Assembly (NCBI GenBank): GCA_013813605.1
Contig: JACCRL010000168.1
Coordinates: 1 to 5,684 of the forward strand
Length of the DNA: 5,684 nucleotides
DNA from: Gemmatimonadaceae bacterium
GTDB lineage: Bacteria > Gemmatimonadota > Gemmatimonadetes > Gemmatimonadales > Gemmatimonadaceae
Reading direction: 5' to 3'
Part shown: one piece after another, positions 1-5,684 of the stretch
Layout: each line of letters opens with the position of its first letter
Numbering within the stretch: the first letter of the stretch is position 1
Notes under the pieces: generated by a model
Seen by the model: the letters and a program-made list of their open reading frames with translations, nothing else
Database searches by the model: none
What the model was told of the DNA's origin: nothing
Made by a program: the position numbers and the translations under genes

Positions 1-1
1 G

Positions 2-1189
2 CGAGTGGCGACCGCCTTCCCATACTATCCGGAATGGCGGATTTACCCTGGCTACGAGGGATCGCTCTGGCGAGAGGAGCGCCTCGGGGATATCAAGGTT
101 CTCAGGGCGTGGCACCACGCGACCGAAGCTCCGCGCGCCTTTTCGCGCATTGCTCACGAGCTCTCGCTTTGTCTCCTGTCCATCCCGAACATCGTTCGTG
201 CGCTCCGCGGAGCGAGCACCGCCTACATTGTTTCGCCGGATCTGGCCCTCGCCTGGGTGGCCTCGGCCATCGCGGGTGTAATGCGGAAGCGCCGCGTTCT
301 TTTCGTTCAGGATGTCATGCCCGATGCGGCGATAGAGCTCGGGATGCTGCGAAACCCGGTGCTGATCGCAGTGTCGCGGCACCTCGCGCGCGCGTTGTAC
401 GCCGCCGCCGACGAGATCTATACTCTCGGTAACGGGATGCGCCGGAGAATCGGCGAGGCCACGTCCGCGCCGGAAAAAATCCGCGTCGTTCCGAACACGA
501 TCGACGCCATTGAGCTCGCGCCCGTTGCGGTCGAGGCGAACCGTTTCCGCAAGCAGTTTGTTCCGGAGGGAATATTTGCTGTGGTTCATGCCGGCAACAT
601 GGGCGAGAAACAGAATTTGCCCCTGCTGCTGCGGACAGCGGCACTACTGCGCGACGAACCGGACATCCATTTCTTCGTCATCGGCGACGGCGCGGTCAGG
701 GATGCCTTCCTCCGCCAGAAAAGAGAGATGGGACTGGAGAACGTCACTCACGCCGGCTTTCTCGGCCGCGAGCTGCTCCCTGACATGCTGTGCGGTGCGG
801 ATGTGTTTCTCGTCAGCCAGGTGCCGGAGGCGATCGACATCGTCGTTCCGTCGAAGCTCGTCACCGCGATGGGTGCGGGTGCGATGGTCGTCGCGGCGTG
901 CGCACCGCATAGTGAGACGGGTGAGATCGTGTCGGCGAGCGGCGGGGGAATCACCACGTCCCCCGAAGATGAATCGGCGCTCGCGCGCAGCATTCTTTCC
1001 GTCCGCGACGGTGAGGTGGATACCGCGCGCTGCCGCCGTAACGCACGCGACTACGCCGTGAAACACTTCTCACGCCGCGAGGTGTATGGGCCGATCGCCG
1101 ACTCGCTCCGCGCTGCCGCCAACGGGGGACACCCTTCTCCACGTCAACCCGAGGCGGAGTCCGCCCTGCCTGGAGCCGCGCTGGACTGA
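2..1189 (+). CDS. GT4 glycosyltransferase, WcaI/WbuB-like (5' end outside window)
   Basis: Predicted cytoplasmic or membrane-associated glycosyltransferase that moves a sugar from a nucleotide-sugar donor to a lipid-linked polysaccharide intermediate. A GTG lies at position 5, but the first visible residues (VATAFPYYPEWRIYPGY) match the part of WcaI/WbuB-type enzymes that normally follows about 35-40 residues holding the glycine-rich acceptor-domain loop. The gene therefore most likely begins upstream and is cut by the window edge. Counting from the GTG: the FVQDVMPDAAIELGML segment (about 100-114) is typical of this subfamily; VVPNTID (161-167) leads into the C-terminal Rossmann domain; HAGNMGEKQNL (195-205) and GDG (227-229) are donor-domain landmarks; VPSK (281-284) followed by AMGAGAMVV is the subfamily's version of the donor-site motif in place of a plain EX7E. 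The last 20 or so residues are a Pro/Ala-rich tail with no recognisable domain. The stop is 2 bases before the next gene, so the two are probably cotranscribed. The sugar and linkage cannot be told from sequence. Confidence 0.9.
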   Translation, partial: RVATAFPYYPEWRIYPGYEGSLWREERLGDIKVLRAWHHATEAPRAFSRIAHELSLCLLSIPNIVRALRGASTAYIVSPDLALAWVASAIAGVMRKRRVLFVQDVMPDAAIELGMLRNPVLIAVSRHLARALYAAADEIYTLGNGMRRRIGEATSAPEKIRVVPNTIDAIELAPVAVEANRFRKQFVPEGIFAVVHAGNMGEKQNLPLLLRTAALLRDEPDIHFFVIGDGAVRDAFLRQKREMGLENVTHAGFLGRELLPDMLCGADVFLVSQVPEAIDIVVPSKLVTAMGAGAMVVAACAPHSETGEIVSASGGGITTSPEDESALARSILSVRDGEVDTARCRRNARDYAVKHFSRREVYGPIADSLRAAANGGHPSPRQPEAESALPGAALD

Positions 1190-1191
1190 AC

Positions 1192-2217
1192 GTGCCTGAC
1201 AGCAAGAGACACGTCCTCTACCTCGGGGAAGATCGAGGAACATCGCTCCATCGGGCGAACGCACTGCGCAGGCTCGGTCATGCGGTCACACTGGTGTGGC
1301 CAGAACGGCTATTGCCGGCTATTCCCCTGCTCGACAAATGGTCGTGGCACACTGGCGGGCGATTTCTCGAGGAGATTGTGCGCAGCCGCGTCCTGGCAAT
1401 GGACGTCGGAGCCGATCTCGTGCTGGTGAACCACGGGGAGTTGGTGGGGCCCAGGCTCGTAGCCGACCTCAGAAAGAAGTTCGGTCCGGTGCTCTACTAC
1501 AACGCCGACGACCCGTTCGGACAGCGGGATGGCAAGCGTTGGTGGCTCTTTCTCAAGGCTGTGCCGAGCTATGACCTGGTCGTCGTGGTGCGGAAAGAAA
1601 ACGTCGCTGAAGCTTTTGCCTCCGGCGCAAGGAAAGTGATGCACCGTGTTCGCACCGCCGACGAAGTCGAGCATGCGCCGGGATCCCCGACCGCGAGCGC
1701 GGAGAAGCGCTGGGCGAGTGAGGTATCGTTCATCGGGACCTGGATGCCGGAGCGGGGGCCGTTTTTCGCGGAGCTCGTTGCGCGCGGCATCCCCCTCAGC
1801 ATTTACGGCGACCGCTGGGACCGAGCCCGGGAATGGGCCGTCCTCCGGCAGTTCTGGCGCGGTCCTGCGCTTTCCGGCACCGATTATCGCGATGCCATCA
1901 AGTATTCGAAGATCTGCATTGGAATGTTGTCAAAGGGTAACCGCGATCTCCACACCCACCGATCCGTCGAAATCCCCTACATCGGGAGTCTCCTCTGCGC
2001 CGAGCGAACATCGGAGCACCAGGAGCTTTACGTGGAAGGCAGGGAAGCCGTCTTCTGGAACAGCGCCGCGGAGTGCGGCGATGTCTGCGCGTCGCTTCTG
2101 GCTGACGAATCGAAGCGAGCACGCATTGCAGCCAATGGACAGAGGCGCGCGCTTGAGAACGGACACGTGAACGAGGAGTTGATGGCGAGCATGATCGAGG
2201 CGGTAAGCACTCTTTGA
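1192..2217 (+). CDS. CgeB-type glycosyltransferase (Glyco_trans_1_2 domain)
   Basis: A 341-residue protein resembling the CgeB/spore-maturation-protein-B group of GT-B glycosyltransferases. The start is a GTG 2 bases after the preceding stop. It has only weak purine-rich sequence upstream (GGA at 1183-1185), so translation may be coupled to the upstream gene. The N-terminal half carries HVLYLGEDRGTSLHRANAL (7-25), a first-strand and loop arrangement, then LYYNADDPFGQRDG (101-114) and YDLVVVVRKENV (127-138), as in CgeB-like proteins. The C-terminal half has VSFIGTWMPERGPFF (178-192), SIYGDRW (203-209) and the block HTHRSVEIPYIGSLLCAERT (254-273) followed by EHQELYVEGREAVFW, which matches the Glyco_trans_1_2 signature. 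No signal peptide or membrane segment is seen. The namesake acts on the Bacillus spore coat, but these domains are also common in polysaccharide and glycoprotein clusters of other bacteria, which fits this setting. Acceptor and donor are unknown. Confidence 0.85.
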   Translation: MPDSKRHVLYLGEDRGTSLHRANALRRLGHAVTLVWPERLLPAIPLLDKWSWHTGGRFLEEIVRSRVLAMDVGADLVLVNHGELVGPRLVADLRKKFGPVLYYNADDPFGQRDGKRWWLFLKAVPSYDLVVVVRKENVAEAFASGARKVMHRVRTADEVEHAPGSPTASAEKRWASEVSFIGTWMPERGPFFAELVARGIPLSIYGDRWDRAREWAVLRQFWRGPALSGTDYRDAIKYSKICIGMLSKGNRDLHTHRSVEIPYIGSLLCAERTSEHQELYVEGREAVFWNSAAECGDVCASLLADESKRARIAANGQRRALENGHVNEELMASMIEAVSTL

Positions 2218-3365
2218 AAGTCGTGCTTTCTACCACGGGCCGTTTCCACTCCTTCGAGCTGGGCTATCAGCTCGCGCGCACCGGCGACCTCCACACCCTC
2301 TTCACCGGGCGTCCCCGTTTCAAGACGGCAAAGGAAAAGCTCGATGCCAGGTTTGTGAAAAGCTTCCCGTGGATCGAAACCCCACGGCTTGCTCTGTTGC
2401 GAGCCGGAATCCCGGAGGGAGTTCTTGCGAGGGAGCTGGAATATCTCGGCAAGCGGTCCTTCGACGCTTTCGTCGCCAGATCGATGCCCTCCGCCGACGT
2501 CTTTTGCGGTCTCTCCGGATCCGCGCTGCAAAGCGGCGTGGCGGCGAAAAAAAAGGGAATGCGGTATTTCGCCGATCGGGGATCGAGTCACATCCGGTTT
2601 CAGGATCGCATTCTTCGGGAGGAATATGCGCTTCAGAAGCTGCGATTCCGCGGGATCGATCCGCGTGTAGTCGATCTGGAAGAGCGCGAATACGAGCTCG
2701 CCGATGCCATCACTGTTCCTTCGAGGTTCGCGGCGGCGTCGTTTCTCGAGCTCGGAATTCCACAGCGAAAAGTTCATGTCGTTCCATACGGAGTCGACCT
2801 CCAGCGATTCAGGCAAACCACGAGGCCGTCGGCCGCCCACTTCGACATTCTGTTCGCCGGCCTCGCCTCCATCCAGAAGGGCATTCCGTATCTCGTCGAG
2901 GCGTTCGCGCGCTTCCGTCATCCGGCCAAGCGGCTGACTCTTGCAGGGAGGGTATCGCCGGAGTTGCACGATTTCCTGGCGAGAAAGCTGCGGGGGCTCT
3001 CCGTCCGCTTTGCCGGCTCGCTGCCCCAGGACGAGCTGGCCAGGGTCATGAGCGCGAGCCACGTAATGGTGCTGCCGAGCGTGCAGGAGGGCCTCGCGCT
3101 CGTTCAGGCCCAGGCGTTGGCGTGCGGTTGCCCGGTGATCGCTACCACCAACACCGGCGCGGAAGATATTTTCACGCACGGCCAGGAAGGCTTCATCCTT
3201 CCCATCCGGGATTCCGGTGCCATAACGCGCGCTCTCGACGCCCTGGCGGGCGATGAGCCGCTCCGTGTCCAAATGTCCGAGGCGGGGCTCCGGACTGCTG
3301 CGGGGATGGGTGGCTGGGAGGTTTACGGCGAAAATATGCGCCGGCTTTTTGAGGAGATAGTGTAG
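2214..3365 (+). CDS. GT4 family glycosyltransferase
   Basis: A 383-residue GT-B glycosyltransferase of normal length for GT4. The TTG start lies in a TTGA overlap with the stop of the preceding gene, giving an N-terminus MKVVLSTTGRFHSFELG that is typical of the family; this supports TTG over the in-frame GTG at 2223. A purine-rich GAGG (2197-2200) lies 13 bases upstream, too far to be a strong ribosome site, so coupling by the overlap is likely. The C-terminal donor domain runs from about 186: HVVPYGVDLQRF (188-199), FAGLASIQKGI (214-224) with the Lys expected to contact donor phosphates (K222), FAGSLPQDEL (266-275), and SVQEGLALVQAQALACGCPV (289-308). In the EX7E motif the first Glu is E292 but the position of the second is Gln300. 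No membrane segment is evident, so it should act at the cytoplasmic face. It probably adds one sugar of the repeat unit; specificity is unknown. Confidence 0.92.
   Translation: MKVVLSTTGRFHSFELGYQLARTGDLHTLFTGRPRFKTAKEKLDARFVKSFPWIETPRLALLRAGIPEGVLARELEYLGKRSFDAFVARSMPSADVFCGLSGSALQSGVAAKKKGMRYFADRGSSHIRFQDRILREEYALQKLRFRGIDPRVVDLEEREYELADAITVPSRFAAASFLELGIPQRKVHVVPYGVDLQRFRQTTRPSAAHFDILFAGLASIQKGIPYLVEAFARFRHPAKRLTLAGRVSPELHDFLARKLRGLSVRFAGSLPQDELARVMSASHVMVLPSVQEGLALVQAQALACGCPVIATTNTGAEDIFTHGQEGFILPIRDSGAITRALDALAGDEPLRVQMSEAGLRTAAGMGGWEVYGENMRRLFEEIV
3351..3356 (+). promoter_or_regulatory. Shine-Dalgarno-like GAGGAG before the membrane protein gene
   Basis: GAGGAG lies inside the last codons of the preceding glycosyltransferase gene. 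It is 11 bases before TTG 3368, 14 before ATG 3371 and 17 before ATG 3374. This is the best ribosome-site match at any junction here. Its spacing slightly favours the TTG, although the spacing is longer than usual for any of the three. Confidence 0.5.
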
Positions 3366-3367
3366 AA

Positions 3368-4942
3368 TTGATGATGCCCGGTCTGGAACCTGTCGCACTC
3401 GGAGGAGCACTCCGCGGAGCTAATCGCTACCTCCTCGCGGTGGGCTTTGGCGCCGTGGCCATCGCGGGGCAGTTCCTCACCGGAACCGATCCCGTGGTTG
3501 CTCTTCTACTGGGCATTGCACTGACCGCGGGGCTCGCCGCCGTCACCGCGGCCGGCGGTTCCCGTACGCTCCTCGGCGTCCTCAACCTGGCCCTCGTCGC
3601 GAAATTTCTCCTCTTCGCGGTAGTTCTTAAGATCCTGGTACGCGAGCCGGTGGACGTCAATCTCGAGGCGCCAGTGGAAACTTCGCTGGCGATGGCGATC
3701 GGTTTCGTTTCGGTCTTCCTTGCGTCGGCCGCGCAGAAATTTCTGCCGCAACCCAAACGATGGATGATACCGCGCCTCGATCGCCCGGACCTGTACCTGA
3801 TCGCCGCGGTATTGTGCTTCCTCATCGGCTATCCGGCCTGGTACGCGGGCTTTGCCAGCGGATTCGATGGGGAGAACCGGGTCGGTGGATTTCTCGGAAT
3901 CATGCGAAGCGCGGGACTTCTCAGGCATGTGACGGTTCCGGCGCTGATGCTCTTCCTTTGGGCGCGCGGGTCGCAACGCTTTCTCTCCCATCCGGCCGTG
4001 ATTCTGCTTTCGCTGGTGGCGGTACTGGTTGGCGTTTTCAGCACCGCCAAGCAGGATATTCTGGCACCTCTGGTCGGCATTCTCCTCGTGACGTACCTCC
4101 GTTACGGGATATGGTACCGTCCAACCTGGGTCGGCGCTGGTGTGGTAGTGCTTCTTTATTCGACGGTGATCTATCCGTACTCCCAGTTCGTGAGATTCGA
4201 GGGAGGCCGCGACGGTGGACTCACGGACAGGGCCGAAGCCGCTTACCGCGTCATGTCGACTCTCGTCACCGACGAGCAGTTTCGGCAGTCTCTGATGGAA
4301 CAGAATAAAGTCTGGGCCGCGCAGACGGGAGCTTTTTTCAACAACCCGGTGCTTAGCAATACCGAGCGATTTACGATGGTCCGGGAGGCGGATCGTCTCA
4401 TCGCAGCAACAAAAGCATCGCAATCATTTACAGAATGGCGGACGCTAACCTGGGGGCTTCAGATGCTCGCGCCGCGCGTACTCTTTCCGGACAAGCCCGC
4501 CCACGGTCCCGGGAACTTTCTGGCGCACGAAGCGGGCGGCATCCTCAGCGATGACGACGACACGACGCAAATCTCCTTTGGGTTCATGGCCAACCTTTAC
4601 AACGCGTTCGGGTTGATGGGCGTGACCCTGGGTTCCGCTTTGCTGGTGTTGATCTTCTACAAGTTTCTCATGCTGTGCGTGCCGAACGGACTGGCGTTCA
4701 ACCTCTGGGGGATTCTCTTTGCGATGGAGTTCCAGCACGGATTCATCGAGTACCCGATCGGATCGCTGATCGCCGCCCTTGTCGTGATTCCCGTGCTTAT
4801 CGCCGTCGCCTTTATGGTTCTGATACTGGGGAGACTTCTGAATCTGAGCTCACCGCTGCCGGCGAACATGCTGCCTGCCCGCCTCGACTGGGCGGCGGTC
4901 TGGAGTGCCAGGCGAGCCCGATTGCGCGTCTCCGGGCAGTGA
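3368..4942 (+). CDS. Multi-pass membrane protein, probable Wzy-type oligosaccharide repeat-unit polymerase
   Basis: A 524-residue inner-membrane protein, numbered from TTG 3368; ATG 3371 and ATG 3374 are equally in frame and remove only one or two residues. Hydrophobic segments are visible at about 20-38, 42-62, 68-90, 103-122, 140-160, 183-199, 208-225, 228-247, 253-271, 405-434, perhaps 440-459, and 464-490, so about 11-12 membrane spans. A single large hydrophilic loop (about 272-404) interrupts them. It ends with APRVLFPDKPAHGPGNF (368-384), an acidic DDDD run (395-398), then TTQISFGFMANLYNAFGLMG. The pattern 'PR-x-x-P-x-KP ... T/S-x-I-x-x-G ... Y-x-x-FG-x-x-G' is one I associate with O-antigen/oligosaccharide repeat-unit polymerases. 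By family, such proteins join lipid-linked repeat units on the outer face of the inner membrane. Position among four glycosyltransferase genes supports this. Wzy proteins share little sequence, so an O-antigen-ligase-like or unassigned polysaccharide membrane role remains possible. The C-terminal tail (about 500-524) is basic. Confidence 0.72.
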   Translation: MMMPGLEPVALGGALRGANRYLLAVGFGAVAIAGQFLTGTDPVVALLLGIALTAGLAAVTAAGGSRTLLGVLNLALVAKFLLFAVVLKILVREPVDVNLEAPVETSLAMAIGFVSVFLASAAQKFLPQPKRWMIPRLDRPDLYLIAAVLCFLIGYPAWYAGFASGFDGENRVGGFLGIMRSAGLLRHVTVPALMLFLWARGSQRFLSHPAVILLSLVAVLVGVFSTAKQDILAPLVGILLVTYLRYGIWYRPTWVGAGVVVLLYSTVIYPYSQFVRFEGGRDGGLTDRAEAAYRVMSTLVTDEQFRQSLMEQNKVWAAQTGAFFNNPVLSNTERFTMVREADRLIAATKASQSFTEWRTLTWGLQMLAPRVLFPDKPAHGPGNFLAHEAGGILSDDDDTTQISFGFMANLYNAFGLMGVTLGSALLVLIFYKFLMLCVPNGLAFNLWGILFAMEFQHGFIEYPIGSLIAALVVIPVLIAVAFMVLILGRLLNLSSPLPANMLPARLDWAAVWSARRARLRVSGQ

Positions 4943-4961
4943 TGCTGGCCGCAGCCTGATG
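4940..4961 (+). other. Double TGATG stop-start relay with a five-codon mini-ORF
   Basis: The stop of the membrane protein gene (TGA 4940-4942) shares its last A with an ATG (4942-4944). That ATG opens five codons reading M-L-A-A-A and stops at TGA 4957-4959. The A of this second stop is also the first base of ATG 4959, the start of the next glycosyltransferase gene. No Shine-Dalgarno sequence is visible just before ATG 4959, so ribosomes could reach it by reinitiation through the mini-ORF. What is seen is the arrangement; use of the mini-ORF is inference and it may be chance. Confidence 0.3.
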
Positions 4962-5684
4962 CGGTTTCTCCACACCATACCCTCGGCCGATCCAGCTCTT
5001 GGCGGCCCCATAGAAGCGATGAACAGGCTCGGCGCCGCACTCGAGCGGCGCGGGCACGTTACGGAGATCGTTTCTACCGACGCACCGGCCGCGCCCTGGC
5101 TTGCTGAGTCGGCCCTTAAAATCCACGCGCTCGGCCCAGCCAAAGGCGCCAGTCTGGGTACCGGTATTCGACGGTACAGCTACGCCCCAAACCTCCGCCC
5201 CTGGCTTCGGGAGCACGGCGGCGAGTACGACGCCGTCATCGTGCACGGACTCTGGCAATACCTCAGCTTCGCTTCCTGGTCTGCACTCCACGGAGGCGGC
5301 GTCCCCTACGTAGTGTACCCGCACGGAATGCTCGACCCTTGGTTCAAGCGCCGGTACCCGGCAAAGCACCTTAAGAAGTGGCTTTACTGGCCGTGGGCTG
5401 ACTACCGGCTGCTCCGCGATGCGAAATGCGTGATTTTTACGTCGGATGAAGAGCGAGTGCTGGCCAGAGAGTCCTTCTGGCTTTACCGCGCTGAAGAGGC
5501 CGTCGTTCGGTATGGAACCGCCGATCCGCAACCAGTGGATCCAGGGGCGCGAAAAAGATTTCTCGAGACCTACCCGATGCTGAATGGCAAAGAGGTCATT
5601 CTGTACCTCTCGCGCATTACCCGAAAAAAAGGTTGCGACCTCGTCATCCGGGCCTTTGGTGAAGCATTTGTGACCAACCCGGAA
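4959..5684 (+). CDS. GT4 family glycosyltransferase (3' end outside window)
   Basis: An open frame of 242 codons from ATG 4959 to the right edge with no stop; the C-terminal part of the gene lies beyond the window. The N-terminus MRFLHTIPSADPALGGPIEA carries the first strand and the glycine-rich GGP loop (15-17) of GT4 acceptor domains. Further family features are AVIVHGLWQY (92-101), YVVYPHGMLDPWFKRRYP (117-134), CVIFTSDEE (157-165) and VVRYGTADP (182-190) before the donor domain. The donor domain opens with VILYLSRITRKKGCDLVIRAF (213-233), where R219 and K224 are in the positions of the Arg/Lys pair that binds donor phosphates. The EX7E region would fall past the edge and cannot be seen. 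The gene starts 16 bases after the membrane protein gene and appears cotranscribed with it. No ribosome site is obvious; see the stop-start arrangement just before it. Expected role: addition of one sugar of the polysaccharide repeat unit at the cytoplasmic membrane face. Confidence 0.93.
   Translation, partial: MRFLHTIPSADPALGGPIEAMNRLGAALERRGHVTEIVSTDAPAAPWLAESALKIHALGPAKGASLGTGIRRYSYAPNLRPWLREHGGEYDAVIVHGLWQYLSFASWSALHGGGVPYVVYPHGMLDPWFKRRYPAKHLKKWLYWPWADYRLLRDAKCVIFTSDEERVLARESFWLYRAEEAVVRYGTADPQPVDPGARKRFLETYPMLNGKEVILYLSRITRKKGCDLVIRAFGEAFVTNPE

Noticed and set aside
5..7. GTG as the true start of the first glycosyltransferase gene.
   Set aside because: The protein would lack the N-terminal strand and glycine-rich loop of its family, and the frame stays open to the left edge, so the real start is most likely upstream.
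201..214. A perfect 14-base palindrome (CGCTCCGCGGAGCG), whose 10-base core CTCCGCGGAG recurs at 3410-3419.
   Set aside because: Both copies lie inside coding sequence and encode a similar Ala-Leu-Arg-Gly-Ala run; GC-rich codons explain them. No third copy or regular placement was seen, so an operator or uptake signal is not supported.
2064..2080. A short hairpin (CGCCGC, five-base loop, GCGGCG) considered as a terminator.
   Set aside because: It lies inside gene 2 well before the stop, has no T-run after it, and GC-rich coding DNA yields such stems by chance.
2028..3410. A 460-codon antisense open frame opposite gene 3 and the end of gene 2, longer than the gene it covers.
   Set aside because: Its translation is charged and low in hydrophobic order, with no family features, while the + strand frames show clear glycosyltransferase motifs. 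Long antisense frames are expected opposite GC-rich genes with GC-ending codons.
3506..4423. A 305-codon antisense open frame opposite the membrane protein gene.
   Set aside because: The product is rich in Arg, His and Glu with no recognisable domain and mirrors the hydrophobic codons of the sense gene; the sense frame is a coherent membrane protein.
4812..5531. A 239-codon antisense open frame across the junction of genes 4 and 5.
   Set aside because: It spans the end of one gene and the start of another, and has no recognisable motif; the sense frame from 4959 carries strong GT4 features.

Overview
The window is a dense, one-direction stretch of a surface or extracellular polysaccharide gene cluster. 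All five protein genes lie on the + strand, with junctions ranging from a 4-base overlap to a 16-base gap. No intergenic space is large enough for an internal promoter or a clear terminator, so they read as part of one operon. The DNA is GC-rich (clearly above 55% by eye), with GC-ending codons and frequent GTG/TTG starts. This suggests a high-GC Gram-negative-type bacterium, possibly an environmental one such as Gemmatimonadota, Acidobacteriota or a proteobacterium. The taxon cannot be fixed from the sequence alone.

Layout: (1) 2-1189, the 3' part of a WcaI/WbuB-like GT4 glycosyltransferase whose N-terminus lies upstream of the window; (2) 1192-2217, a CgeB-type glycosyltransferase with a GTG start; (3) 2214-3365, a GT4 glycosyltransferase with a TTG start overlapping gene 2 by 4 bases; (4) 3368-4942, a multi-pass membrane protein with a large hydrophilic loop, best read as a Wzy-type repeat-unit polymerase; (5) 4959-5684, the 5' part of a third GT4 glycosyltransferase that runs off the right edge without a stop. 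Between genes 4 and 5, two consecutive TGATG junctions frame a five-codon mini-ORF.

Inferred joint role: the four glycosyltransferases would add sugars one after another to a lipid-linked repeat unit at the cytoplasmic face of the inner membrane. After flipping, the membrane protein would join the units into a polymer. The flippase (Wzx), the initiating sugar-phosphate transferase, chain-length control, export and nucleotide-sugar genes are not in this window and would be expected on either side.

I see no CRISPR array, tRNA, rRNA, insertion sequence, defence system or other clearly unprecedented system. The points most worth a second look are the stop-start relay before gene 5, the Gln in place of the second Glu of the EX7E motif in gene 3, the assignment of the membrane protein as polymerase, and the CgeB-type enzyme in a polysaccharide operon.
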